The notes under the pieces are model-generated. The model saw only the letters and a program-made list of their open reading frames with translations, made no database searches and had not been told where the DNA came from. Made by a program: the position numbers and the translations under genes. Shown here one piece after another: positions 1-9,372 of a stretch of 45,687 nt of DNA (position 1 is its first letter; every line of letters starts with the position of its first letter). Source of the DNA: a virus; IMG/VR virus record IMGVR_UViG_3300033153_006718, positions 1 to 45,687 of that record; one strand, written 5' to 3'.

Positions 1-462
1 CCGAATGGGCAGGAATCGTCCCTTGTTGCGCTAGGCAAAATAGACCAGTCTCAATTCTCAATCGATCAGCTTGAACTACGGCAAAAACTGAGCAAAGAAA
101 TTGACGACGAAGGGGTAATTGCGCTCCTTGATGCCAAGATCACTCAAGCAGCGCAGAAGGGAGAAATCCCGATCAACATCATTTCATCCGCCAACAAAAT
201 GGATAACGGCGTTGCGATGCTGCAACAAATCGTTACGGATGATGGGCTTCGCGCCCAAGTCACCCTGGCGATGTTGAAAGCGGAGAACGATCCGGATAAA
301 TTCGAGAAATCCTTGCAAGGTATATTCAAAGGGGATACTATTGAAAAGGAAGGGAAAAAAGTGGCCGGCAAAAAGAAACCGAAACCATCTTCCCTCCTGA
401 AAGGAAAACCGGCCGGGAAAACGGACGACGGAGAGACGGAAGAAGCCGTTTACGAGTTCTAG
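1..462 (+). CDS. C-terminal part of a scaffold-like protein (5' end outside window)
   Basis: The frame is open from base 1 to a TAG at 460-462, giving the last 153 residues of a protein that starts outside the window. The visible part is charged and helical, then becomes Lys/Pro-rich (KKKPKPSSLLKGKP) and ends acidic. It lies directly before the coat gene, where P22-like phages keep the internal scaffold, whose basic C-terminus binds coat. The scaffold role is inferred from position and composition only. It could instead be the tail of a long portal protein or a small virion protein. An 88-base gap separates it from the coat gene. Confidence 0.5.
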   Translation, partial: PNGQESSLVALGKIDQSQFSIDQLELRQKLSKEIDDEGVIALLDAKITQAAQKGEIPINIISSANKMDNGVAMLQQIVTDDGLRAQVTLAMLKAENDPDKFEKSLQGIFKGDTIEKEGKKVAGKKKPKPSSLLKGKPAGKTDDGETEEAVYEF

Positions 463-550
463 GCCAACAGCCATCGCGGGGCGTAAACCGCGAACCGACG
501 CCGGGTAATCGGGCGCGCCGAAAGGGCAGAGCCACAAGAAGCGTTGAATC

Positions 551-1891
551 TTGAGTCGTGCGGAGACTAAACCGTCCGCCAACTTAATGCCCTACACAGC
601 AGACCAATTCCGCGTTCCAATGCGTGAAATGGTAGCTCTAACCATCAAAGACTTTATGCGGTGGTCCGAGCTTATCAAATACCACGACCGCGACGCCCGC
701 AGGATCATTCAGGCCAAAATCCAATCGCGTGGCGGACGAAAGTACATCATTCCCCTGCCATCCGGCTACACCACCGCCGGCATCGGGCCGAATATCAAGC
801 GCACGTCAGATACCAGGCTGTGGGGCGAAATCACCTTTTACGGCCACTACAACGTTGCTCGCGATATCGGCCAGGAAGACGTCACGTTCGAGACAACCGT
901 GGACCAGTTCAAGGACCGGCTGGAAACGAGCGCAGGCCGCGCCTTTGCCATCCGCGCGGATCAGCGATTCGCAAAGGAACTGGAGAATATGCAGTGGATG
1001 GTTCCGTTCAACCCCGGTGATCCGGGCCGTTCCATGCAGCAGGTGAAAAGCAAACTGCGCCGGGCTGGAATCATGGGTAAGCCGAATCTCGCCTTGTCGG
1101 ACAACGTGATGGATTCGTTGGACTACTATGACGCCAACGCCATCAACCCGACCAGCGTTACGCGCTTCTCAAACCAGTTCAATATGGTTGAGTCTATGCA
1201 GCGTTTCGGCGACTTCACAACCGGCGATCGTGCCGGGCTGTGTCTACAGGTTGCAGGAGCGTGTCAGACCGGCTGTACGATGTGGATTTACGGCGGCGCG
1301 GATGCCGCGAACCGTAAAATCATCAACGCCGGAGAGACCATCTCGTTCTGCGGTACGGAAGGCGTCGTTACGGCGTCGCAGACTCGTACTGGGCAGAAGA
1401 TGCAGTTCCGCGTCGAATGCGACGTGTGGACCGATTCGCAGGGCCGAGCGCCTGTGCGTATCTGGCCGCAACTGCGCCCTCAGCATCAGAACGTAGTGCT
1501 TGGCGAGAACCAATGGGGGCAGCAGATTACTTCTGACGCCTACGCCAACGTTACCGCTTCCCCTGTGGATGGTGCTGACGTGGTGGTTTCCGAAGGCCTC
1601 AAACCCAACACTTCATATGAGCAATCCATCGCATGGCTCAACGAAGCAATCACCCTGATTCCGGCCACTCCGGGAAAAATGAAGGGCTTTGGCTTTTACG
1701 AGACGATGAGCATCAACGTCAAGGAGGCCGGTGATATCACCGGCAATCTGGGCGCTGTCAGCTACGCAATCGAAGGTGATATCGAGCATGGGCCTACGGA
1801 GACCCACCGCCTCGACATGTACCTGGACGCGCTCGCCTATCAACGCAACCTCGGAGTCCGATTGGTCGGCCCCGAAGTTGGCAACTGCTAA
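551..1891 (+). CDS. Major capsid (coat) protein, P22 gp5-like
   Basis: This 446-residue protein is the likely shell subunit with the HK97 fold. Length and layout match P22-type coat proteins: an N-terminal helical arm, a long backbone helix region, a beta-rich insertion (about residues 225-330) comparable to the P22 I-domain, a YANV segment before the final domain, and a C-terminal stretch ending near residue 440. It follows the scaffold candidate and precedes the adaptor genes, as in P22. The first start is TTG at 551 with only a weak AAGAAG upstream. An ATG at 587 is in frame but has no ribosome site, so the start is uncertain. Coat assignment is firm from position and fold cues; the family is from recall. 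Confidence 0.85.
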   Translation: MSRAETKPSANLMPYTADQFRVPMREMVALTIKDFMRWSELIKYHDRDARRIIQAKIQSRGGRKYIIPLPSGYTTAGIGPNIKRTSDTRLWGEITFYGHYNVARDIGQEDVTFETTVDQFKDRLETSAGRAFAIRADQRFAKELENMQWMVPFNPGDPGRSMQQVKSKLRRAGIMGKPNLALSDNVMDSLDYYDANAINPTSVTRFSNQFNMVESMQRFGDFTTGDRAGLCLQVAGACQTGCTMWIYGGADAANRKIINAGETISFCGTEGVVTASQTRTGQKMQFRVECDVWTDSQGRAPVRIWPQLRPQHQNVVLGENQWGQQITSDAYANVTASPVDGADVVVSEGLKPNTSYEQSIAWLNEAITLIPATPGKMKGFGFYETMSINVKEAGDITGNLGAVSYAIEGDIEHGPTETHRLDMYLDALAYQRNLGVRLVGPEVGNC

Positions 1892-1902
1892 AGGAGGCTA
1901 CC

Positions 1903-2898
1903 ATGGCAGACCTTAACCCCCTCGTTGTCAATGCCGGTTGCGGTTGCGACAGCCCCGATCCTCAGACGCCCAGTGAGTGTCTGATCCCGGAGGCGTTCGA
2001 CTTTTCCGTAGATGTTGCGCTGGTCAAACAGTGTGGTAACTGTGGAGAGTTGATCATTCCTCCCCCGCCCGTCGTTCCTGACTATGACCCCAAGCGGGTT
2101 TGTTGGGAATGGGACCCGGCCTACAACGCCTATTGGGTGACGAGCCCGACCGATAGCGGTGATCGCCATCTGGTTGTGGAAATCGATCCTGGTTGCGGGG
2201 CAGTCATGCAGGACTGTGGCAACTGCGTAAATGAGTGCGAGAGTGACCCGTGCGGGACCGACCCGCTGGATAAGCACATGGAAATGAGCCTCACCGGCGG
2301 TTTCAATGAGTATTTCTGGAAACCGGCAGGGACCGACCCGCCCGCAACTGTCCCGCTTAAGTTCCACGTGCCCACCGAATACGTGGATCGTGTGAACAGC
2401 GAGCGCGGCTACGTGATGCTCGGGCAGCACAACATGCCGAACCAGTGGTATCCGATGGATTTTGTCCAGAACGGATATCATCTGACCCCGGCATCGCCAT
2501 TCCCGCAGAGCGAGATTGATCTGAGCAACGACCCGGCCGGCGCGCTGATTGCCAACTGCATTGGCACAGCCCCGCTGATCAAGGTCGAGACCTCGATCTT
2601 TCCGACCGGAACCGTGGTGGATGATCCCGTGGTCACGAACCCCGGAGATCAGTTGGACGATGAAGGTGCCGCGGTATCCCTGCAAATCGTCGCCAGCGAT
2701 CCTGACGATGATGTGCTTGTGTATGGCGCGACTGGTTTACCGACCAGCCTCTCTATCGACACGGGAACCGGAGAAATTACCGGGACCATCGACGTTGGGC
2801 AGGGCGCTTCCAGCCCGTTTACCGTCACGGTCACGGCAACCGACCCGGACAGCAACGTGGGCAGCACCACATTTACCTGGGTGGTGACCGTTCCGTAA
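1903..2898 (+). CDS. Cysteine-rich virion protein with C-terminal Ig-like domain
   Basis: This 331-residue product has a perfect ribosome site (AAGGAGG) just before ATG 1903, implying high expression alongside the coat gene. The first 140 residues are rich in Cys (GCGCDS, CGNCGE, CGNCVNECES). The last 90 residues look like a He_PIG/cadherin-like Ig fold with the motifs YGATGLPTSLSIDTGTGEI and TVTATDPDSN. Ig domains of this kind sit on many phage heads and tails. A capsid decoration protein is the best inference because the gene directly follows coat and is closed by a terminator, but a head-tail role is possible. Confidence 0.65.
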   Translation: MADLNPLVVNAGCGCDSPDPQTPSECLIPEAFDFSVDVALVKQCGNCGELIIPPPPVVPDYDPKRVCWEWDPAYNAYWVTSPTDSGDRHLVVEIDPGCGAVMQDCGNCVNECESDPCGTDPLDKHMEMSLTGGFNEYFWKPAGTDPPATVPLKFHVPTEYVDRVNSERGYVMLGQHNMPNQWYPMDFVQNGYHLTPASPFPQSEIDLSNDPAGALIANCIGTAPLIKVETSIFPTGTVVDDPVVTNPGDQLDDEGAAVSLQIVASDPDDDVLVYGATGLPTSLSIDTGTGEITGTIDVGQGASSPFTVTVTATDPDSNVGSTTFTWVVTVP

Positions 2899-2923
2899 GC
2901 GCCTATTGCTGCAATGAGTCAAT

Positions 2924-2953
2924 CCCCGCCGGCAGATCGTCGGTGGGGCTTTT
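2924..2953 (+). terminator. Rho-independent terminator after coat and Ig-protein genes
   Basis: An 8-bp stem (CCCCGCCG paired with CGGTGGGG, one G-T pair) has a 9-base loop and is followed by CTTTT. It lies 26 bases after the Ig-protein stop. The short T-run suggests partial termination, which would raise the two capsid genes above the downstream tail genes. Confidence 0.7.
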
Positions 2954-2975
2954 CAACCAAAATGGAGTCCCCAAG

Positions 2976-3692
2976 ATGACAGAAGTAAATTTAGATGAAG
3001 AATTCGTTGGGCGCAGGATCGCCCAGCAAGCCGCGGACAACGCGGCCAAACGAGTAAGTGATGACATAAAGAAGGGGGTTGACCTCGGCATGGACCAGGA
3101 GTCTATGCAACTCTCCTACGATCTGGAGGAGTACGACCGACTGACCAAGGATCACAACGAGCGCGCCCACCGCGAGCGTCCGATGGCAATTGACGGAACG
3201 GAAGCCACGCAGAACGAACCCTCGATTCGTTTCCGGCTGAAAGCCGGGGTCAGTATCGACGTGGCCGAACGGTTGCTCTCCGGAGGTAAATGGTCCGGAG
3301 CTTTTGAGAGCGAGCAGTTCACCGTATTGCAAACGTCACGCGGTGTTGAAGGATGGTACCGAAACCCGAACGATGCGTTGGCGGCAGCAAAGAAGGCTGG
3401 ACACACGCCGTCAACCTCTGCCCCGGAAGAGGCAAAACAGAAAGAAGAGCCCGTGCCGATAGTAGAGCCATGGAAAGTCGAGCCTGCACAGACCGAAGAG
3501 GAAAGTGAGGATACGGTAGAGGCAGCAGATACAGAGGCCCTGGACGACGTGTTGCCCGACCCTCCCGAGCGCCCGGACGTTGACCGCCGGACTGCGGCAG
3601 GGAAAGGAACCTATGAGAAATGGAGACTAGAGATGGACGCCTGGGAAGAACAGTATGGAGAGCAATGGGCTGCCGAGAGCATGGGAGATTAA
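2976..3692 (+). CDS. Acidic hypothetical virion-module protein
   Basis: The predicted 238-residue product starts at ATG 2976, nine bases after GGAG; an upstream in-frame start at 2943 lies inside the terminator and is less likely. The N-terminal third is charged and helical, a central part reads like a small alpha/beta domain (about 80-140), and the remainder is a long Pro/Glu/Asp-rich, probably disordered segment. No family recognised. It lies between the coat block and the gp4-like adaptor, where some phages encode a minor head or completion protein. Confidence 0.6.
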   Translation: MTEVNLDEEFVGRRIAQQAADNAAKRVSDDIKKGVDLGMDQESMQLSYDLEEYDRLTKDHNERAHRERPMAIDGTEATQNEPSIRFRLKAGVSIDVAERLLSGGKWSGAFESEQFTVLQTSRGVEGWYRNPNDALAAAKKAGHTPSTSAPEEAKQKEEPVPIVEPWKVEPAQTEEESEDTVEAADTEALDDVLPDPPERPDVDRRTAAGKGTYEKWRLEMDAWEEQYGEQWAAESMGD

Positions 3693-3701
3693 AGCACCGG
3701 G

Positions 3702-4733
3702 ATGCTCGTCGAACTCGACACGGTCATTCAAGACGTTGCAGACATCCTCAACTGGGGCGATGGCGCTGGATGCGTAAACCCTGACAACAAAAAGAAAATA
3801 ATCAAAGGCCTGCGTAGACTGTTCGATCGGTTTTCGATCGACTCCCGCAAGCTTCCCGTTCTGCACCGCCTTGAATTCTGTCTGGATCGATGTTCAAACC
3901 GATACGCGATCGGCCCGAGCGGCGATCTGTGCGCCTGGGCTGTTCCGCATACCATTTATTACGCCGCATGGGTTCACAAGCCCGAGTGCGGGTGCGAAAC
4001 AAACATCTGCTGTGACGACCATCGCGGCTCTGTGTCCGGTGATTATTTTCTCGGCGATCAGAAAATCCGCGTCAACAACCAAGCGGCGGAATTTCTGAGA
4101 GACGCTCCTGACAGGGAGAACTACACGGCCCTACCGTCCGAGATGTGGTTTCAGCAGTCCGCCCCGAATGGGGAAATTGTGTTCGACTCCATCCCGCCGA
4201 AAGGAAGCAATCTGTTGATCCGGGCGACAATGCCGTTTGATGGTGATCTTCTGGAACAAGCGTGTTGTCCGAAAAAGCCATGCAAGAACCCTGAGTGGGA
4301 GTTCGAGGTGTTTACCTGCGGCTCCCCTGTTTCACGTGAAACAATGGACGACATTGTGCATGAGGCGCGGCATTGCTTCGATGGATGCGAAGACTGGTGT
4401 CTGAAAACGAAGGCAATGACTTGTGGTCCATGCCCGGTTGAAATAGAGGCGACAGTCACGGCCAACAGAATACCGCAAATTCACGCGCATTCAATAAATG
4501 CCGGTTGCCTGGAACTTCCGCAAGGATATTACTCGGCAATCGTGGCGATCCTGGCTTACGACATGGCCCCGTTTGCACACGTCAAGCGCACCCCCGCCGT
4601 GATCACGGATCGCGCTCTCGCGGTTAATCTCCTGCACCGGGACAACGAAAGGCAAATAGCGCAAGACGAAGAACTTGATCTGACCGTCCCATGGAACAAC
4701 AAGTCGGTCGTTCACGATCCTTGGTATGGCTGA
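3702..4733 (+). CDS. Head-to-tail adaptor, P22 gp4-like
   Basis: This 343-residue product is a probable tail accessory factor that stacks on the portal and stabilises packaged DNA. It sits just upstream of the gp10-like plug, the gp4 position. The middle carries YTALPSEMWF and GEIVFDSIPP, a layout recalled from gp4-type adaptors, and the C-terminal part is helical. It is larger than P22 gp4 because of a cysteine-rich insertion (about residues 195-260, with CCPKKPC and CGPCPVE). Its TGA overlaps the ATG of the next gene (TGATG), implying coupled translation. Confidence 0.65.
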   Translation: MLVELDTVIQDVADILNWGDGAGCVNPDNKKKIIKGLRRLFDRFSIDSRKLPVLHRLEFCLDRCSNRYAIGPSGDLCAWAVPHTIYYAAWVHKPECGCETNICCDDHRGSVSGDYFLGDQKIRVNNQAAEFLRDAPDRENYTALPSEMWFQQSAPNGEIVFDSIPPKGSNLLIRATMPFDGDLLEQACCPKKPCKNPEWEFEVFTCGSPVSRETMDDIVHEARHCFDGCEDWCLKTKAMTCGPCPVEIEATVTANRIPQIHAHSINAGCLELPQGYYSAIVAILAYDMAPFAHVKRTPAVITDRALAVNLLHRDNERQIAQDEELDLTVPWNNKSVVHDPWYG

Positions 4734-6253
4734 TGGCAAGGCTAGCCTTACCGTGGGCGTTCCAAACGTACTCAGGCCGGACTCGCGTAGCCGCCCTTGA
4801 GCGAGTAGTCAATCTACTGCCGGAGCGCAATCTGACCATACAGAGCAACGCCGGGGACGCGACTGCTTTTGTTTTGGTTGGCGCTCCTGGCAGTAGACCA
4901 TTCTGCAACCTGCCTGATGATGATTCGGACGTAGTACAACTCCACTCCGCCGGCGGACACCTGTTCGCATGGAGCCGTGAAGGGTTCTACGACGTTACGG
5001 GTGGCCGGTGCAGGCTTATCGAAAAGCGCAACAACGGCAAAATCATTCACGCCGCGCATGGAACCTACCTGACGGACTCCGGGAAGCGAGTGTTTCAGGT
5101 TTGGTGGTCTGATCGCAGGACGGGATACATCTACGATTTCGACAGCGGAAACGTGCAGAAGATCACAGATGATAGTTTCCTGCCTGTTTCATCAACCACT
5201 TATCTAGATGGGTATGCGATCTGGTCCCTGTCCGGAAGTGACGAATTCACATGGTCTGAGATAAAGGACTACGATGAATACAACGGACTCAATTTCGCCA
5301 CAGCAGAGGGGGCACCGGACAATCTACTTCGTGTTGTTGCTTTCGAGCATGAATTATGGATGTTCGGAGAAACCTCTACTGAGGTCTGGACAAATGTTGG
5401 CGATCAGGATGCGCCGTTTCAAAGGCTCGGTAATGCGTTTCTTGAGGTTGGATGCGCGAGCGGAAACACTGTCGCAAAACTGACCAGAGACCTGTATTGG
5501 ATTGGAAACGATCTGCGTGTCTACAGAACGGCGGCGAAGTCCTACAGGCCGATCCCGATCAGTCAGCACCAGAACGTAGAGCACGATCTGCATCGCTACT
5601 ACACGGATGGAGTGGACGACGCTTTCGCGTTCGGGCTGTCTATTGAGGGGCATGAACTTTATTTCCTGACTCTGCCAAAGGCGAAACGCACATGGGTATT
5701 CGATGAGGCGAATGGCGCATGGTCGGAATTTGCCACCATGGACAATTGCAAGCTTCCCCCGTGGTGTGATGATACCTGCGAGGGTCGCCCATACGGCGTC
5801 TATATGGCCACCTGCGGTGTTATGCACGAAGGACAGCCCATTATCGGCTCAGCAGGCGGAAGCGTCTACAGCCTCGATATGGGCTACTTCCTGCATGACG
5901 AACAGCCTATTATGAGGGAGGCGTCCACCTCCCCCATACAGCTTGCGACGGACGAGGTATCGTTTGAGCGCCTGGAGTTTGAGTTTCAAAACTCTTGCGG
6001 TTTCTTGGATTCGGATTGTGAACAGCCTGGCCCAAGAGATTCCGTGCTTCTTCACTTCACCGACTCGCAGGGTAAAAAATGGTGCGACGCCGGAAAACGA
6101 TGGATCGTGAAAGATTCTGAGAAATATCGCCCAACATGGGACGCTCTAGGCAGAACCAGAAGCCGGGCATTCAGATGGCGCACCTTCTACGACGGGCAGG
6201 TGGTATTCAGGCGCTCAATCTTCTATATGGGGCAGTCATTCGATGGCCGTTAA
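4733..6253 (+). CDS. Packaged-DNA stabilisation / tail hub protein, P22 gp10-like
   Basis: This 506-residue product is the probable tail tube plug that binds the adaptor ring. It is a beta-propeller-like protein with repeated blades ending in aromatic and charged residues, including RTGYIYDFDSGN, YWIGNDLRVYRTAAKSYRPI and YFLTLPKAKRTWVFDEANGA, typical of gp10 (Phage_stabilise) proteins. Length is close to P22 gp10. I chose ATG 4733 because it overlaps the gp4-like stop as TGATG; an in-frame ATG at 4691 lies inside that gene. The stop overlaps the next gene by 11 bases. Confidence 0.8.
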   Translation: MARLALPWAFQTYSGRTRVAALERVVNLLPERNLTIQSNAGDATAFVLVGAPGSRPFCNLPDDDSDVVQLHSAGGHLFAWSREGFYDVTGGRCRLIEKRNNGKIIHAAHGTYLTDSGKRVFQVWWSDRRTGYIYDFDSGNVQKITDDSFLPVSSTTYLDGYAIWSLSGSDEFTWSEIKDYDEYNGLNFATAEGAPDNLLRVVAFEHELWMFGETSTEVWTNVGDQDAPFQRLGNAFLEVGCASGNTVAKLTRDLYWIGNDLRVYRTAAKSYRPIPISQHQNVEHDLHRYYTDGVDDAFAFGLSIEGHELYFLTLPKAKRTWVFDEANGAWSEFATMDNCKLPPWCDDTCEGRPYGVYMATCGVMHEGQPIIGSAGGSVYSLDMGYFLHDEQPIMREASTSPIQLATDEVSFERLEFEFQNSCGFLDSDCEQPGPRDSVLLHFTDSQGKKWCDAGKRWIVKDSEKYRPTWDALGRTRSRAFRWRTFYDGQVVFRRSIFYMGQSFDGR

Positions 6254-6785
6254 GAGACCCTACGCGATCCCGTCCGCGAGAGAGGCTATCGCGGTTTTTG
6301 TCGATGGCAGTGGAGACAACATCGACGTTCACGCTTCGCGCGAGCTATACCGATGGCTCTCTCAGATTGAAAGGCTGGTCGGAAAGAACAGCGTTCTTTC
6401 TGCCGTGGAAGATGAGAATGTCGAGATTGCCGGGGATGTTGCGGATAACGCCGGTGACATCGTTGATAACCAGAGCGACATCAACACGAACAACACGTCT
6501 ATCACACAAATCAACGCTGATTTGGTTATCATCACAACGGACATTTCAACGCTCGCCACGGATTTGGGGCTGTTGGCAACGGCTTTCGGAAACCATGCTT
6601 CCGCAACTTCCGCCCATGGATCGAATGGATATATTGTGGGAAACCTGGATTTGGCTACGCTGCTTGCCGCCGGACTGGTAAAGAAAACAGCCGACCCTGG
6701 AATTCCGGCGTTTGCCGTGTTGAATGACGCGCAGGTGTGGTGCGCCAACCTCAGAACGAATTTGATTGCAGCAGGGATTATCTGA
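6243..6785 (+). CDS. Putative tail needle-like trimeric coiled-coil protein
   Basis: The 180-residue product has a short N-terminal domain. From about residue 55 to 120 it carries an Asn/Asp-punctuated hydrophobic repeat (GDVADNAGDIVDNQSDINTN and onward) typical of parallel trimeric coiled coils, then a short globular tip. In P22 the gene after gp10 is the tail needle gp26, also a trimeric coiled coil, so position and architecture agree. Sequence similarity to gp26 is not evident to me. A short tail-fibre stalk is the main alternative. It overlaps the previous gene by 11 bases and the next as TGATG. Confidence 0.5.
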   Translation: MAVKRPYAIPSAREAIAVFVDGSGDNIDVHASRELYRWLSQIERLVGKNSVLSAVEDENVEIAGDVADNAGDIVDNQSDINTNNTSITQINADLVIITTDISTLATDLGLLATAFGNHASATSAHGSNGYIVGNLDLATLLAAGLVKKTADPGIPAFAVLNDAQVWCANLRTNLIAAGII

Positions 6786-7798
6786 TGAAAACGAAACAAT
6801 ACCTCGATGGTTATATCAAGCATCGGTGCGGGCTGTATATTGAGGGTGGCGGCGGGGGTGATAGGGGGGGAGACCCGATCAACGACCCACCGATAACTGA
6901 TCCGAATGCAGGTGGAACAACGCCCGTAACTACTACCACCTCCACCCCACCCGCCCCATCAGGCGGTATTGAGTTTGACATCGAGGGGCTTCTGGGCCTG
7001 GGCGACGAACTCGGCGCGGCTTATATGGCCGGATCGGAAGCGCAGGTCGCAGCACTTATGGAGGCGCTTGGGCTCAGCCGCGAAATGTTTGAGTTCCAGA
7101 AAGAAGCGATTATGCCGTTTCTGGAGGTTGGGCAGGCTGCAATCAGGCGTCTCGGTGTTGACGTTCCGGCCGGCCGGTTCGACCCTGGAGAGTTCAACTT
7201 CTCATTCAACGAAGACGACCCGGCATTTCAATTCCTGTTCAACCGAGGGATCGGCGCGATCGACGCGGCGGCGTCTGCCAAAGGCCTGCTTGGTTCCGGG
7301 TCGAGACTAAAAGACCTGAACCAGTTTGGTGTTGGCGTCACCTCGCAGGAAATGACGAACCAACTGAATCGTGACCTTGCCGTTCGGAATGCTAATGTTC
7401 AGCGCCTCAACAGCCTCTTCAACCAAGAGGCCGCGCTCGCAGGTGTCGGACAAACCGCAGCAGGCCAAGTGTCCGCCGCTGCCGGTAATTTCGCCAACAC
7501 CGGAGCAAGCCTGTACGGACAGATGGGCGCAGCGCAGAGCGCTGGGATCATCGGGGCGGCGCAAGCACCTTTCACTGCCGCCGGTCAGGCCATGAATTTC
7601 GGTTTGGCGAATCAGGGCCTTATCAATCAGATGTCCATGTTTAATATGGGAATGCAAGAGGACATCCGCCAATTTGATATAAACTCCGCTATCTCTCAAT
7701 CTCAAGCTGACGCGCAAAGCAGATCATCCGGGCTGGCTGGAATTGGAAGCGTTGCCGGCCTCGTTGGCGGCCTGATTGGTAGCGGAGTCATACCGTAG
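6785..7798 (+). CDS. DNA ejection / internal virion protein (gp7-position)
   Basis: The 337-residue product starts at ATG 6785, overlapping the previous stop. After a Gly/Pro/Thr-rich N-terminus it has the pattern common in podovirus ejection proteins: FSFNEDDPAFQFLFNRGIGA, AAASAKGLLGSG and a Gln/Asn/Ala-rich helical tail (LNSLFNQEAALAGVGQTAAG). The last 25 residues are Gly-rich and hydrophobic (GIGSVAGLVGGLIGSG), as expected for a protein that enters the host envelope. The family is from recall. By order it corresponds to P22 gp7. Confidence 0.7.
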   Translation: MKTKQYLDGYIKHRCGLYIEGGGGGDRGGDPINDPPITDPNAGGTTPVTTTTSTPPAPSGGIEFDIEGLLGLGDELGAAYMAGSEAQVAALMEALGLSREMFEFQKEAIMPFLEVGQAAIRRLGVDVPAGRFDPGEFNFSFNEDDPAFQFLFNRGIGAIDAAASAKGLLGSGSRLKDLNQFGVGVTSQEMTNQLNRDLAVRNANVQRLNSLFNQEAALAGVGQTAAGQVSAAAGNFANTGASLYGQMGAAQSAGIIGAAQAPFTAAGQAMNFGLANQGLINQMSMFNMGMQEDIRQFDINSAISQSQADAQSRSSGLAGIGSVAGLVGGLIGSGVIP

Positions 7799-7808
7799 GA
7801 GAAATATT

Positions 7809-9371
7809 ATGGGTCTATTAGATATTTTTGCTGACGCAGGGACTATCATTGGCGGCGCAAACCAGGGCCTGATTTTCGGGTCGAACATCGGGAAACTGTA
7901 TAACGCGCATCAGACCAGAACCGCCGCTGTTGGGTCTGTAGTGCCGCCAACTGCCCAACCAATGCCCCCGCCGACTGGCATAAACCCAGCCGCGCAGGCT
8001 GGCTTGAACGCAGCATTCACCCCGCCTGGACAGCCAACATTGCTTGGGCTTGGGCTTCCGCCTGCGCAAGCTGCCCCTGCTGCTGTATCTCCTGCTGGCG
8101 TTCAACCGAGCGGCGTCACTACTTTCCCGGTTCCATCTCAACCTCCGATCCAGTCTGTTTCTTTGATGCAGGGTGTGCCAACTGCACAACCTCAACCAGT
8201 GGCTGCCGCGCAACAACAGGCGGCACCGGCGCAGCAGCAAGGCCAGCCTGGAGGTGTTGCACTCAGCGCGCAGGAAGCGGCCAAGGTGAACGAGGTGTTC
8301 AACGCCAGCCCGTCTCAGGAAGAGGCTCAGGGGCAGAAAATGTCCATTGGCTCAACAGCCGAGTCAATGCAGAATTTCACCAGGTTGGTGGCGCTAGACC
8401 CCGCGAGAGCATCGCAGGTTGTCAAAGCGGTTGGTGATTTCAACGCTCAGAACATCGCCAACAGCATGGTGCAGCCTGCCATGATCAACAATTTGGCGGC
8501 GGCGGCTTTGAGACAGGGTGACCCGAACCAAGCAAGGCAGATACTAAGGAACGCGACGCTAGGGGATCGCCTGAGCCTGCCCCAGAAACGAATGCTTGCA
8601 AACTTCACAACGCCAGGGGATCAAGCCTTTTCGGCTGAAGTTGTGAATGCCGCAGGAATAACGAACCTCGCTCCTGAAAACCTTCAAAAAGCGATCAATG
8701 CGGCGGCTTTTCGCGATCCGAAGGCTGTTACTGTTGGCGGACAGGATATGCTTGTGCAGGGTGGGGCTGTAGCGCCTGGAACCACCACTAGATCGGCTAA
8801 GCAGATCGAAGCGGACAGGGCTATGGAGCTTGCGCGCGAGCGCGGCAGCCAACGGAGAGAAGTAGAAAGAGTCAGAGGCGAGGAGCAGCGATCTGTGGCG
8901 AGAATCAAAAAGTCCACGGTCGAGGCGCTTAAGAAACCCGTATCGCTCCCGACAAAAAGGGAGAGTGAAGAGGTCGAATCGATTATCGATGCGCGCGGAC
9001 TGGAAGATATTGACAACAAAGAAGCACTTATAAGAGACGCCGGGGTGCTCGCAAAAAAGAAACAGAAATCTGAAGGTGGGTCGATCATTGATCATGTAAG
9101 TTCCGCCGTGGACGAGTTGGAAGCAAATATTGAGCCAGCCGTAGAAACCAAGTGGGCCGATCTGTCGCTGGACAAATCAGCGAAATACGAATCTCCCGTT
9201 GGAAGCGAAAAGAAACGGCAAGAAGGTTCCATAAGAGAAGACGTGTCAATAATTATCAACGACCTGCTTGCCAGCGGTGAACTAGACGAAGGAAAGGTCG
9301 TCAGACTCGACGTTGACGGCGTTGAAGAGACGTATCAAATAATCGACGGGAAAGCGGTGCGTGTGAAATAA
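7809..9371 (+). CDS. Ejection protein candidate (gp20-position)
   Basis: The 520-residue product starts at ATG 7809 after AGGAG. Its N-terminus (MGLLDIFADAGTIIGGANQG) is amphipathic and Gly-rich. Residues 45-160 are Pro/Gln/Ala-rich and likely disordered; residues 160-330 are helical; the C-terminal third is highly charged (RERGSQRREVERVRGEEQR) and probably coiled-coil. I recognise no catalytic motif. Its place between two other ejection-type genes and before a very large one matches P22 gp20, so an injected virion protein is inferred. Confidence 0.5.
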   Translation: MGLLDIFADAGTIIGGANQGLIFGSNIGKLYNAHQTRTAAVGSVVPPTAQPMPPPTGINPAAQAGLNAAFTPPGQPTLLGLGLPPAQAAPAAVSPAGVQPSGVTTFPVPSQPPIQSVSLMQGVPTAQPQPVAAAQQQAAPAQQQGQPGGVALSAQEAAKVNEVFNASPSQEEAQGQKMSIGSTAESMQNFTRLVALDPARASQVVKAVGDFNAQNIANSMVQPAMINNLAAAALRQGDPNQARQILRNATLGDRLSLPQKRMLANFTTPGDQAFSAEVVNAAGITNLAPENLQKAINAAAFRDPKAVTVGGQDMLVQGGAVAPGTTTRSAKQIEADRAMELARERGSQRREVERVRGEEQRSVARIKKSTVEALKKPVSLPTKRESEEVESIIDARGLEDIDNKEALIRDAGVLAKKKQKSEGGSIIDHVSSAVDELEANIEPAVETKWADLSLDKSAKYESPVGSEKKRQEGSIREDVSIIINDLLASGELDEGKVVRLDVDGVEETYQIIDGKAVRVK

Positions 9372-9372
9372 A

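Noticed and set aside
1888-2685. Long minus-strand frame opposite the Ig-domain gene
   Set aside because: It is a shadow of a plus-strand gene with a perfect ribosome site and recognisable domain.
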